64,000 nt of DNA, taken from assembly GCA_944324465.1 (NCBI GenBank), contig CALUWI010000011.1, positions 39,755 to 103,754 on the forward strand, read 5' to 3'. The translations under genes were made by a program, and so were the position numbers. Below, piece after piece: positions 37,710 to 45,883 of the stretch (the stretch's first letter is position 1; the number at the start of each line of letters is the position of its first letter). The notes beneath the pieces are model-generated. The model was not told the DNA's origin. It did not search any database and saw only the letters and a list, made by a program, of their open reading frames with translations. Source of the DNA: an uncultured Mucispirillum sp. (GTDB lineage Bacteria > Chrysiogenota > Deferribacteres > Deferribacterales > Mucispirillaceae).

Positions 37710-39245
37710 TTACTTACCTTGATAGGCTTTATCTTCTTTATTGATTTCTTTAGCATCCCCTGCATATAATGTATCTATATTAGGGTTAGTTAATGGATAA
37801 TAATATACTTCATCATCTTCATAGTATGATTCTACACCTAATGTAGCGAAATCAGTATATTTTGTAACATCCCATTTTTCAATAAATATTTTCAGGTTAT
37901 CATATTCTAATTCTGGTTCAGTTTTATTATCAGACATAACAAATTTTTCACCGTTCCAGAAAATATAGTCTGTATTTTGTTTAGCATAAGTGTTAGGGTC
38001 ATCTTCACCTATAAGCACTCTTGCATAAGCAGCATTTGCTGCATCTGCTGGATAATATACAGAATATGAGCTCCATTCCTGCCAAGAGCCGTCATATATA
38101 GCCGCATTTTGATAACCTAAAATTTCTCTGAATATAAACCAGTGTGGTGCTGTAGTTCTTCCTGTATAGCAGTGGAAAAGTATTCTTTTATTTGGGTTTT
38201 TATCAATATTTTCTAAAAATGAAGCATTTTTAGTAGTTTTACCGTTATTTTCTGTTAAACCTTTTACCATTGCCCTAATCTGCTCTGGAGTTTTAAATGT
38301 CCCTTTTCCACCAGTGATTGCAAATTTACCATCATTAGAAAGCTGAGCATCAAGATATAAAGCCCAGTGAGTAGCATAACCGCCATTTTTTACAGGCTCA
38401 TAAGCAAGCTGAGTAGCACCTTTTATTCTTCCATCAACAGCATTATTATCATATATAGTATATGTTACTACCTGACCATTTGATTTAACTGGTTTTTTAG
38501 CATCAATAGTAGAAAGAACAGCCACTTCGCCAGAAGCATCAGAATTCATTTTGCCTTCTTTTGCATACTCAATGATTTCACCAAATGGAGCACGAACTGA
38601 ATCAATATAATTGCCAGGTAAATCTCTTACTGAAAATGTAGACGGAGTAATTTTTGAAATATCAGCTGGAGCTGCTTTATATGAAGCAGTATTAATATTA
38701 TTTGCTTTTGCATATTCGCCAAAGAAATAATAGTTAGCACCATTTAATACTTTTAAAGCTTTATTAGAAAAGCCCCAGTATTTTAATGCCCAGAAAGCTC
38801 TGTATATCATCTGGTTAGTTAAGTCATGGCTTGTAAGAACAATTAAAGTGTTGCCGTCTATGCCGTATTTAGATAAAAATTTATCTACTTTAGCACCGCT
38901 TGCAACCATAGCACCATTAGGGGCTACACCATCACTTCTTTTTTCCATTAAATATTCTTCCTGACTGAAAGAATATGCACCTTTAATAGTTGATTCTGGC
39001 ACAGTTCCATTTTGCAGTGTTACATGTAAAATAACAACTTTTCTGCCATCATCTGTTTTATAGCCGTTGTCAATATATTTTTTTAACTCTGCAGGTTCAA
39101 TTAAAGCAGAGCCAGCAGTGCTGTCTATTGAATAATAACTGTCAACAGTCTGCTTTTTGCAAGCTGCTAATGCTGTTATTATTAAGATACTTAATAACAT
39201 CAGCTTAAGCAGCATAAATGATTTGGTATAAAATTTCGTTACCAT
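37710..39245 (-). CDS. Extracytoplasmic rhodanese-type sulfurtransferase lipoprotein
   Basis: A 511-residue lipoprotein (lipobox LAAC, Cys29) with tandem rhodanese domains. The first (about residues 45-175) resembles VVILHVTLQNGTVPESTIKG and lacks an active cysteine. The second has a catalytic loop HCYTGRT with Cys359, followed by GYQNAAIYDGSWQEWSSY, the classic rhodanese end. A further C-terminal domain of about 100 residues is of unknown fold. GGAGGG lies five bases before the ATG. It would transfer sulfane sulfur from thiosulfate or polysulfide outside the cytoplasm. It is divergent from the molybdoenzyme operon, which supports a sulfur-linked function for both. Confidence 0.85.
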   Translation of the reverse strand: MVTKFYTKSFMLLKLMLLSILIITALAACKKQTVDSYYSIDSTAGSALIEPAELKKYIDNGYKTDDGRKVVILHVTLQNGTVPESTIKGAYSFSQEEYLMEKRSDGVAPNGAMVASGAKVDKFLSKYGIDGNTLIVLTSHDLTNQMIYRAFWALKYWGFSNKALKVLNGANYYFFGEYAKANNINTASYKAAPADISKITPSTFSVRDLPGNYIDSVRAPFGEIIEYAKEGKMNSDASGEVAVLSTIDAKKPVKSNGQVVTYTIYDNNAVDGRIKGATQLAYEPVKNGGYATHWALYLDAQLSNDGKFAITGGKGTFKTPEQIRAMVKGLTENNGKTTKNASFLENIDKNPNKRILFHCYTGRTTAPHWFIFREILGYQNAAIYDGSWQEWSSYSVYYPADAANAAYARVLIGEDDPNTYAKQNTDYIFWNGEKFVMSDNKTEPELEYDNLKIFIEKWDVTKYTDFATLGVESYYEDDEVYYYPLTNPNIDTLYAGDAKEINKEDKAYQGK

Positions 39246-39612
39246 AATCCCTCCAAATAATTAATAAAATACTTTGCATAGTATATGCATCAAAATAATC
39301 ACCCTCTACGAATACTCTACCACCTTTTAGGAAAAAATCAAGAATTATTTTTCGTTTTTATTTTAATTTTATAACATTATTATATTTGAATAATTTCTGT
39401 ATTTTTACTAGGATTTATATTGATTTTATTTTATATTAATACTACCTTTTTACTATGATAATAAACCCTTAAAACAACAATATAATTAAAATAAATTTTA
39501 AATAATCATAAAAATAAAACACCATATATTTTTTTACTTGCAAAAAAAAAAATTATGGTATAAAGATAAAATTAATACATATTACCCATATTGCAAAAAT
39601 GAGGAGGGAAAG
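39246..39612. other. Divergent regulatory region between the rhodanese gene and the molybdoenzyme operon
   Basis: About 370 bases of extreme A+T with no credible gene. Long for this compact genome, so probably regulatory. It carries the plus-strand promoter candidate at 39538-39564 with an A11 run in its spacer, and a short GCATAGTATATGC palindrome-like stretch near the rhodanese start. I found no FNR box (TTGAT-N4-ATCAA). Confidence 0.5.
39538..39564 (+). promoter_or_regulatory. Candidate extended -10 promoter of the molybdoenzyme operon with A11 spacer tract
   Basis: TTGCAA at 39538 and TGG-TATAAA (extended -10) at 39556-39564 are separated by only 15 bases, most of which is an A11 run at 39542-39552. 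Transcription would start about 40 bases before the start codon. Confidence 0.4.
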
Positions 39613-42129
39613 ATGAAGCTTACTCGAAGAAATTTTATTAAAACTTCAGTAGCTGGTCTTGCAGGAACTACTATTGCAGCAGGAGTTCCTTTAAAAGCTG
39701 AAGCAAGGGAAATCACATCAGCAGATTATGGTGTAGAAAACAAAGTTTTTCTTACCTGCCGTATGTGTGCACAAAACTGTCCTATGGTTGCCTATATTAG
39801 AGATGGCAGATTAGTCAGACTTGATGCAAACCCAAATACACCATATCCATCAATATGTGGCAGAGGCAGAGCGGCGGCGGCTGCACTGTATGACCCACAA
39901 AGGATTAAAACACCACTTATTAGAACAGGAAAAAGAGGCAGTGGCGAATTTCGCAGTGCATCTTGGAATGAAGCATTAGATTTAATCGGTAATAAAATGC
40001 TTCAATTAAGAGATGAGGGAGAACCACATTCTGTAGCATATTTCCCTAGATTTAATACTGCATCTCTTTTAGATGATACTATATTTAATCTTTATGGAAC
40101 AGACAATGTATTCAGCTATGGGGATACATGCTTTGGTTCTACTAACCAGTTAGGTCTTGGTTCAGTATTTGGCGGTGGTGAAGAACCTCGTCAAGGTAAC
40201 TCATCTGTTATGGGCGATTATGAAAATGCTAAAATCGCCGTATTAATAGGCAGAAACCCTGTTGGCGGCCTTGTTGCTTTCCCTTGGGGCGGTATGTTTG
40301 GCAGAGGCAGAAAAAATGGTATGAAAACAGTTCTTGTTGACCCTAAAAAATCATTAGGTGTTGGCGAAACTGATACAGACTGGCTGCCAGTTATTCCTGG
40401 TGGAGATATTCCATTTTTAATTGGTCTTGCTGGTGAATTATTTAAAAATAATTACTATGATGAAGCATTTTTAAGAGAATATACAAATGCTGATATACTT
40501 ATCAATACAGAAACACTTCTTCCTGTATACCTTGACAGTGAATTAGATGAACCAGATTATATGGTATATGATGAAGTATCAAAAACTGCTGTTATGAAAT
40601 CAGAAGCTGAACGCCCTGCTATTTTTGGCAGCTGTGAAGTTGATGGTGTTAAAGCTAAAACTGCATTACAGCTTTTAAAAGAATCATGCGAAAAATTTAC
40701 TCTTGAACAGGCATCTGAAAAAAGTGGTATTCCTGCAGAACAGATTGTTAAACTTGCAAAAGATTTAAATGATGCAAAACCTGCATGTTTCCTTGAAAGA
40801 GGCTATCGTGCTACAAGATATTTTAACTCTTTACATGAAAAATATCTTATTTCATCTATCAATGGTCTTTTAGGTGTATATGGAAGAAAAGGTGGTTTAA
40901 TCTATGGTAGAAATGCATATTTAGATACTCCATTCTCATATAATGATTCAAATGAAATATCAGTAAATATGTGGTTTAAAGAAAATATGGAAGGCTTTGA
41001 GCTTTGCGACCCATATAACATGCGTAGAACATTCCCACTTGCTGTTGAAAAAGAAGAACCATACAAACTTCGTATGGCATTTTTAAATGGTCAAAACCCA
41101 GTTGGCGGCAGTGCTGGTGGTCATAAAATGGCTCAGGCATTAGAAAAAATGGAAATGGTAGCAGCTATCTCTCCATTCTGGAATGAATCACTTTTATATG
41201 CTGATGTAATATTACCAGATACTACATTTTTAGAAAGAGCAGAACCGCTTTTTGCCACATATAAAGCAACATTCCCAGTTATTACAGTTCATGACCAGGT
41301 TGTTGAACCTATGTTTGATACAAGAAATGGTTACTGGATTATGCTTGCTCTTGCTAAAAGAATATTCAGTGAAGATGAATATTATGATAACTTTAATGAC
41401 TTTGAGCAAGGCGGTATCAAATACATAGTAGATTACCAAATAGAAAATTTATACCTTAGCGATGAAGATGCTGAAACATTCTCTCGCAGAAAATTAATTG
41501 AAGATGGTGTATGGTGTGGTGCTCCTGCTCCAGTTAAACCAATGAATAAGCCTACTCCATCAGGTAAACTGGAAGTTTATTCATTATTTATGGCTAACTG
41601 GCATAATAAACTTATAGAAGAAGACAGAGCTGAAGAAGCTAAATATTACAGCCCGTTATATGATTATCCACCTACTTACTATCAAACTAAAAAAGAAAAA
41701 CTGGATAATGATGAATTTATCCCTGTAACAGGTTTTTCACCATTAAGTTCATTTACTGGTGCACAAACTCGTAACAATATTTTACTTAAAAATGTTGGAC
41801 AAAATCTTAACTACTCTGCTGTATTTATTAATACAAAAAGAGGTCAGGATTTAGGCTTAAAAAGTGGTGATATTATTGAAATATTCAATATTGAAGAACC
41901 TAGCTTAATTATTAAATCAGAAGTTCAGTTAACAGAAACTGTTGAGCCACATGCATTATTTTCATTCTATGGCGTAGGAACAGGCTTATATACAAAACTT
42001 TCTGAAAAATTAAGTATTGCATGCCCAATAGGTTTTAACCCTAACCATATAGGTAATTTAACATTTATGCCTGTTGAAGCATCATCACCATCACAAGATT
42101 TTATTGTTAAAATAAGGAGGGCAAAATGA
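39613..42129 (+). CDS. Tat-exported molybdopterin oxidoreductase, polysulfide/thiosulfate reductase-like catalytic subunit
   Basis: An 838-residue DMSO-reductase-family enzyme. The Tat signal is RRNFIK followed by a hydrophobic stretch. The N-terminal 4Fe-4S ligands are Cys49, Cys52, Cys56 and Cys82 (CRMCAQNC, then SICGRG). The predicted molybdenum ligand is Cys173 in YGDTCFGST, as in PsrA, PhsA and TtrA and unlike the serine of DmsA or the Cys-His of formate dehydrogenase. Molybdopterin segments such as NPVGG and FLNGQNPVGGSAGG follow. GGAGGGA precedes the ATG. It is the first gene of a seven-gene overlapping operon. The substrate is a guess: polysulfide, thiosulfate, tetrathionate or another oxyanion. 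Confidence 0.88.
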   Translation: MKLTRRNFIKTSVAGLAGTTIAAGVPLKAEAREITSADYGVENKVFLTCRMCAQNCPMVAYIRDGRLVRLDANPNTPYPSICGRGRAAAAALYDPQRIKTPLIRTGKRGSGEFRSASWNEALDLIGNKMLQLRDEGEPHSVAYFPRFNTASLLDDTIFNLYGTDNVFSYGDTCFGSTNQLGLGSVFGGGEEPRQGNSSVMGDYENAKIAVLIGRNPVGGLVAFPWGGMFGRGRKNGMKTVLVDPKKSLGVGETDTDWLPVIPGGDIPFLIGLAGELFKNNYYDEAFLREYTNADILINTETLLPVYLDSELDEPDYMVYDEVSKTAVMKSEAERPAIFGSCEVDGVKAKTALQLLKESCEKFTLEQASEKSGIPAEQIVKLAKDLNDAKPACFLERGYRATRYFNSLHEKYLISSINGLLGVYGRKGGLIYGRNAYLDTPFSYNDSNEISVNMWFKENMEGFELCDPYNMRRTFPLAVEKEEPYKLRMAFLNGQNPVGGSAGGHKMAQALEKMEMVAAISPFWNESLLYADVILPDTTFLERAEPLFATYKATFPVITVHDQVVEPMFDTRNGYWIMLALAKRIFSEDEYYDNFNDFEQGGIKYIVDYQIENLYLSDEDAETFSRRKLIEDGVWCGAPAPVKPMNKPTPSGKLEVYSLFMANWHNKLIEEDRAEEAKYYSPLYDYPPTYYQTKKEKLDNDEFIPVTGFSPLSSFTGAQTRNNILLKNVGQNLNYSAVFINTKRGQDLGLKSGDIIEIFNIEEPSLIIKSEVQLTETVEPHALFSFYGVGTGLYTKLSEKLSIACPIGFNPNHIGNLTFMPVEASSPSQDFIVKIRRAK

Positions 42130-42938
42130 GTTATCAAAAAATGGCAGTATGCTATGACACTCAATCATGTATAAAATGCTTTGCCTGTATTGTAAGCTGT
42201 TCCACAGAAAATAGAATGAGATTACAAAGGGATTATAACTACTCTGTTGATAAATCAATGGTTGAACCACATCCACATTTAAATTATTTAAGAGTAGAAT
42301 GTAATGAAAAAGGCACATTCCCTAATGTTACACAAATTGCTGCATTTAAACACTGCCAGCATTGTGAAAACCCTAAATGTATGGATATATGCCCTACTCT
42401 TGCAATCAGTAAAAAAGATACAGGTGCAGTTGTTATTGATGCTGATAAATGCGTTGGCTGTCAGTCATGTAAAGATGCCTGCCCATACGATGTACCAGTT
42501 TTCTCACAAGCTACTGGTAAAACATATAAATGCACAATGTGCCATGACAGATTAACTGCAGGACTTCCAACAGCATGTTCTGCTGCCTGCCCATCAGTTG
42601 CTATTTTCTCAGGCCCTGCTGAAGAAGTTATTGCAGAAGCAAGAAAAAGAGCTGAACACTACAGCAAAGTATTTAATAAAGAATATTTTGTTTATGGTGC
42701 AGATAAAGTTAATAATACTGTTGGAACATTATCATATATGACTATTGCGCCTATTGAAAACAGAGATGATTATTTACTTCCTGCTGACCCATCTAATGGT
42801 GTGGCTGCAAGCAGAGAAGTTGCAAAAGTTATTGGTGCTGCTGCTATGATTGGTACTGCTGCAGCTGTTGCAGGACACGCAGTATTTACAGCTGCTAAAT
42901 ATGACGATAAACACCACAAGGAGAATGAAAATGAGTAA
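42126..42938 (+). CDS. Four-cluster iron-sulfur electron-transfer subunit with membrane anchor
   Basis: A 270-residue beta subunit. Cysteine groups in order are CIKCFACIVSC (first Cys15), CQHCENPKCMDIC, CVGCQSCKDAC and CTMC...CSAAC, enough for four 4Fe-4S clusters. The C-terminal hydrophobic stretch (about residues 237-258) would anchor it, as in formate dehydrogenase-N beta; the shorter PhsB and PsrB lack this. Its ATG overlaps the catalytic subunit stop as ATGA. The subunit carries electrons between molybdopterin and the cytochrome b encoded next. Confidence 0.9.
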   Translation: MSYQKMAVCYDTQSCIKCFACIVSCSTENRMRLQRDYNYSVDKSMVEPHPHLNYLRVECNEKGTFPNVTQIAAFKHCQHCENPKCMDICPTLAISKKDTGAVVIDADKCVGCQSCKDACPYDVPVFSQATGKTYKCTMCHDRLTAGLPTACSAACPSVAIFSGPAEEVIAEARKRAEHYSKVFNKEYFVYGADKVNNTVGTLSYMTIAPIENRDDYLLPADPSNGVAASREVAKVIGAAAMIGTAAAVAGHAVFTAAKYDDKHHKENENE

Positions 42939-43620
42939 CTCAAATGAAAAAATTACATTATTCTCAAATATGCAGATGTGGTATCATAAACATATCATTC
43001 ATTTTATGATGATATTTATTCTGACAGGGCTTCCTTTAATATCCCATGCTTTTTCATGGGTAGCATATATTATCGGTGTGCCTGTATCAGTATTTTATTC
43101 TAATGGTGACCCATTATATGTAGGTATTCAAGTTTGCAGAGTAATACACAGACTTACTGCTGTATTATGGATAGTAACAAGCATACCATTTGTTTTAACT
43201 ATGCTTTTTACTAAATGGGAGCTTGCTTTAAGAAAAAGAAAAGGCGAATCCTGGGGTACTTATGTAAAAGAAGAATTACAGGATATGAAAACTATGTATA
43301 TAGATTTCAGCTATCCAAAAAGAGCTGGTAAATATAACTTAGGTCAAATTGCTGCTGGACTTGCAGTTATCGTGTTTGGTATAGTTATGATTGTTACTGG
43401 CTTAATCTTATGGTTTAGAGTTGATTTTGCTTCTTCTACTGTAAGTATTATGAGATTATTCCACAGCATTGGATTTTTAGTATTTGTGTTATTCCTTATC
43501 ATACACATTTACCTTGCAGTTCACCCTGTAAATAAAGCAGGATACAATGCAATGTTTAGAGATGGTAAAGATGATTTAGCACATGCTAAGAAAAAACACC
43601 CAGGAATGTTTGTTAAATAA
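42931..43620 (+). CDS. FdnI/PhsC-like dihaem cytochrome b membrane subunit
   Basis: A 229-residue protein with four TM segments. Haem-ligand histidines are expected in MWYHKHIIHFMMIF, CRVIHRLTAVLW, RLFHSIGFLVF and IIHIYLAVHP. GKYNLGQ between TM2 and TM3 and the C-terminal KKKHPGMFVK tail are shared with formate dehydrogenase gamma. It exchanges electrons with menaquinone. AAGGAG lies seven bases before the ATG at 42931, inside the last codons of the ferredoxin gene. The stop overlaps the Rieske start as TAATG. Confidence 0.88.
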   Translation: MSNSNEKITLFSNMQMWYHKHIIHFMMIFILTGLPLISHAFSWVAYIIGVPVSVFYSNGDPLYVGIQVCRVIHRLTAVLWIVTSIPFVLTMLFTKWELALRKRKGESWGTYVKEELQDMKTMYIDFSYPKRAGKYNLGQIAAGLAVIVFGIVMIVTGLILWFRVDFASSTVSIMRLFHSIGFLVFVLFLIIHIYLAVHPVNKAGYNAMFRDGKDDLAHAKKKHPGMFVK

Positions 43621-44009
43621 TGCAGGTGTTATTATCAAAAATTAAAAGGCGTAATCTATTAAAACTTTTATGGCTTGCGCCTTTTATACCACTTTATAAA
43701 TACTTGACACCAAAAGTAAAAAAAGATAATTTTATATCTGTCCCCCTTGCATCTTTGCCTTTCAAGGGGGCTTATCTTATTAAAGATAAACATGCAGGCA
43801 TTATAAAAAACAATGAAGGTATAAAAGTTTTCAGCATTTCATGCACACATTTAGGCTGTGTATTAAATGTAGAAAATGATAAATTTATATGCCCATGCCA
43901 TGGCAGTATATTTGATTTAGAAGGCAATGTTTTAAAAGGTCCTGCACTTAAACCTTTAAAACAGCTTGAATATAAAATTGAAAATGAAAATATTATAGTG
44001 TATATATAA
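43620..44009 (+). CDS. Rieske 2Fe-2S protein
   Basis: A 129-residue Rieske protein. An N-terminal anchor with RRNLLKLLWLAPFIPL (twin-arginine-like) is followed by the cluster motif: Cys75, His77 and Cys80 (CTHLGC) and Cys91, Cys93, His94 (CPCHGS). The cysteine pair Cys80/Cys93 forms the stabilising disulfide. It is short for a bc1 Rieske protein (about 180-200) but close to b6f and small bacterial types. It follows the cytochrome b gene by TAATG overlap and is two bases from the cytochrome b6 gene. Confidence 0.92.
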   Translation: MQVLLSKIKRRNLLKLLWLAPFIPLYKYLTPKVKKDNFISVPLASLPFKGAYLIKDKHAGIIKNNEGIKVFSISCTHLGCVLNVENDKFICPCHGSIFDLEGNVLKGPALKPLKQLEYKIENENIIVYI

Positions 44010-44011
44010 TT

Positions 44012-44629
44012 ATGTTTAAAGAATTTATAAAACACTTATTTCCCCGTGTTACACTTAAAAAAAATCTGCGTTTTACTTATACTTTATGTTTAGGCGGTCT
44101 TTCTTTTACTGCATTTATTATGCTTGTAATATCAGGTGTTCTGCTTGCCATATACTATATTCCAGAGCCAAACCAGGCTTATGATTCCATTATATTTATA
44201 GAAGAAAATGTTACAGGCGGCAAATATATTAGAAACCTGCACAGGTTTGCAAGCAACGCGTTTTTAATACTTATGTTTCTGCATATTCTGCGTGTAATAT
44301 TAACAGGTGCTTTTTTAAGCAGAAAATACAACTGGGTTATTGGTCTTTTTCTGCTGTTTTTAAGCATATTTACAGGCTATACAGGATATCTTTTACCAAT
44401 GGACCAGCTTTCATACTGGGCAACACAGACAGGGGCTGAATTAATTAAAATTCTGCCATTTGGAGATTATATTTATAATATTATAATACCAGATACTATT
44501 GGTGGCAGGCTTAGTTTAATAAGATTTTATGCTCTGCATATTATTATACTGCCTTTTTTAATTTCCACCCTTTCCTTTATACATTTTTTTAGAGTAAGGC
44601 GTGATAAAGGGGTGCTGCCATATCTATGA
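44012..44629 (+). CDS. Cytochrome b6-like subunit of a quinol:cytochrome c oxidoreductase
   Basis: A 205-residue protein with four TM segments, the N-terminal half of split cytochrome b. Haem histidines are in RNLHRFASN and FLHILRV (TM2) and YALHIIILP and FIHFFRVRRD (TM4), with 13 or more residues between pairs as in the family. The GYTGYLLPMDQLSYWA segment (the bc family G-Y-x-L-PW-Q-x-S-x-W motif) is present with PM in place of PW. Stop/start overlap ATGA with the next gene. Confidence 0.92.
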   Translation: MFKEFIKHLFPRVTLKKNLRFTYTLCLGGLSFTAFIMLVISGVLLAIYYIPEPNQAYDSIIFIEENVTGGKYIRNLHRFASNAFLILMFLHILRVILTGAFLSRKYNWVIGLFLLFLSIFTGYTGYLLPMDQLSYWATQTGAELIKILPFGDYIYNIIIPDTIGGRLSLIRFYALHIIILPFLISTLSFIHFFRVRRDKGVLPYL

Positions 44630-45051
44630 TAAATGAAAAAAATAAAAAAGACTTATATATAAAATCAAATCCATATTTTTTTAAGATTATAGGTATATCT
44701 TCTGCTGTACTTATAATTTTTATTCTGATTGGCTCTATATTCTTTGATGCACCTTTAGAAGAAAAAGCTGAACCTTATAATGCTCCAAACCCGTCTAAAT
44801 CTGCATGGTTTTTATTATGGACTCAGGAGCTTGCTTCATACGGCAGCTATTATATTTATATTATTATATTTTTCTTTATCTTTTATATGATACTGCCATT
44901 CCTTATGAAAAAAACACCAGAACATGCAGTATGGTTTCATTCTGCTTATAAATGGATAAATATAATATCAGTTATTGTTTTTCTTGCTATTATTACTTTA
45001 ACAGTAATTGCATATTTTTTCAGGAAAGAATATTGGCTGCTAGGATTTTAA
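44626..45051 (+). CDS. Subunit IV-like C-terminal half of cytochrome b
   Basis: A 141-residue protein with three TM segments (about residues 20-38, 69-90 and 108-130). The segment NPSKSAWFLLWTQELASY corresponds to the Qo-site region NPAKxPWYFLxxQEL; the PEWY-type motif is replaced by SAWF, so the quinol-binding site may be altered. It completes the b-type subunit with the upstream gene, as in b6f-type split complexes. Its end overlaps the start of the cytochrome c gene by 19 bases. Confidence 0.85.
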   Translation: MINEKNKKDLYIKSNPYFFKIIGISSAVLIIFILIGSIFFDAPLEEKAEPYNAPNPSKSAWFLLWTQELASYGSYYIYIIIFFFIFYMILPFLMKKTPEHAVWFHSAYKWINIISVIVFLAIITLTVIAYFFRKEYWLLGF

Positions 45052-45794
45052 TAATATTACTTTTAAGCTGTAGTTTTTTGTATGCTGGAGATAATAAATG
45101 TATTTCATGCCATGAAAATGTGTGTGCAGATAAAAATAATAACTGTACATCATGCCACAGGGGCGACAGCTCTACTTCCAGAAAAGATATAGCTCATTAT
45201 AAGCTGATTAAAGGAAAGTATGCATCATATACTGATAAATCAAATCCAAAAACACAAAAAGGTATAAAAATAATAGAAAATGCATCATGCACAAGATGCC
45301 ATAATATTGGTAAAAGTGGTGCAACACTGGCTTCTGATTTAAACTCTGCTGTAAAAAGACTTACTACTGATGAAATAATAAAATCAATAAAAGAACCTGT
45401 TGTTAATATGCCGCTTTTCCAGTTTAATGATGAAGATATAGAAGCATTAATTACAGGAATATATTATTATACAATACCAGAAGGCTCTAAATCTATAACT
45501 CAGGTAGTGCACTTTCAGGATAATGCAGCAGTAAATGATATATATCAAAAAAAATGCGGTATATGTCATAAAGCCTTAACCAGTGCCGGTGCATTAGGCA
45601 CATCAGAAGATGCACCTAATTTAAGCGGTTTATCAAAAATATATCCAGATTATTTAAATGGAAGACACTGGAATAAAGAATTACTTGATAAATGGCTTAT
45701 AAACCCTAGAAGTTTGAAAAAAAATGCTGTTATGCCGATAATAGAGCTGACAGATAAAGAAAAAAAAGCTGTTATTGATATATTAATAGAGTAA
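45033..45794 (+). CDS. Four-haem cytochrome c subunit
   Basis: A 253-residue exported c-type cytochrome with four CxxCH motifs: CISCH (23-27), CTSCH (38-42), CTRCH and CGICH. The first two form a compact dihaem part; the last two belong to class I-like domains with methionine ligands probably in VVNMPLF and NAVMPII. I place the start at TTG 45033, with GGAAAG just upstream, because the signal sequence begins there; an ATG at 44952 would put a poor cysteine-rich stretch before it. The signal could be cut after YAG or after the lipobox-like LLSC. It is the natural electron acceptor of the Rieske/b complex. Confidence 0.85.
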   Translation: MAARILIILLLSCSFLYAGDNKCISCHENVCADKNNNCTSCHRGDSSTSRKDIAHYKLIKGKYASYTDKSNPKTQKGIKIIENASCTRCHNIGKSGATLASDLNSAVKRLTTDEIIKSIKEPVVNMPLFQFNDEDIEALITGIYYYTIPEGSKSITQVVHFQDNAAVNDIYQKKCGICHKALTSAGALGTSEDAPNLSGLSKIYPDYLNGRHWNKELLDKWLINPRSLKKNAVMPIIELTDKEKKAVIDILIE

Positions 45795-45829
45795 ATATAT
45801 AAACAAAAAGTATGCTGTTTAAAATCTTA

Positions 45830-45857
45830 TTGCATTTTCTTATCTTATATCTATAAT
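45830..45857 (+). promoter_or_regulatory. Candidate promoter of the OppD-like gene
   Basis: TTGCAT and a perfect TATAAT with a 16-base spacer, 27 bases before the start codon. Confidence 0.6.
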
Positions 45858-45883
45858 AATATCTATTAAATTAAAGGTATTAT

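Noticed and set aside
23658..39305. Repeated 13-mer AAATAATCACCCT at 23658 and 39293
   Set aside because: Two copies in AT-rich spacers with different neighbours; could be chance.
39538..39612. TTG start of the Mo subunit 25 codons upstream of the Tat signal
   Set aside because: It would put lysine/tyrosine-rich residues from an A11 run before RRNFIK and overlap the promoter; GGAGGGA precedes the ATG at 39613.
44952..45032. ATG start of the cytochrome c gene upstream
   Set aside because: It lies deep in the subunit IV gene and gives a cysteine-rich N-terminus; TTG 45033 has a ribosome site and a proper signal sequence.
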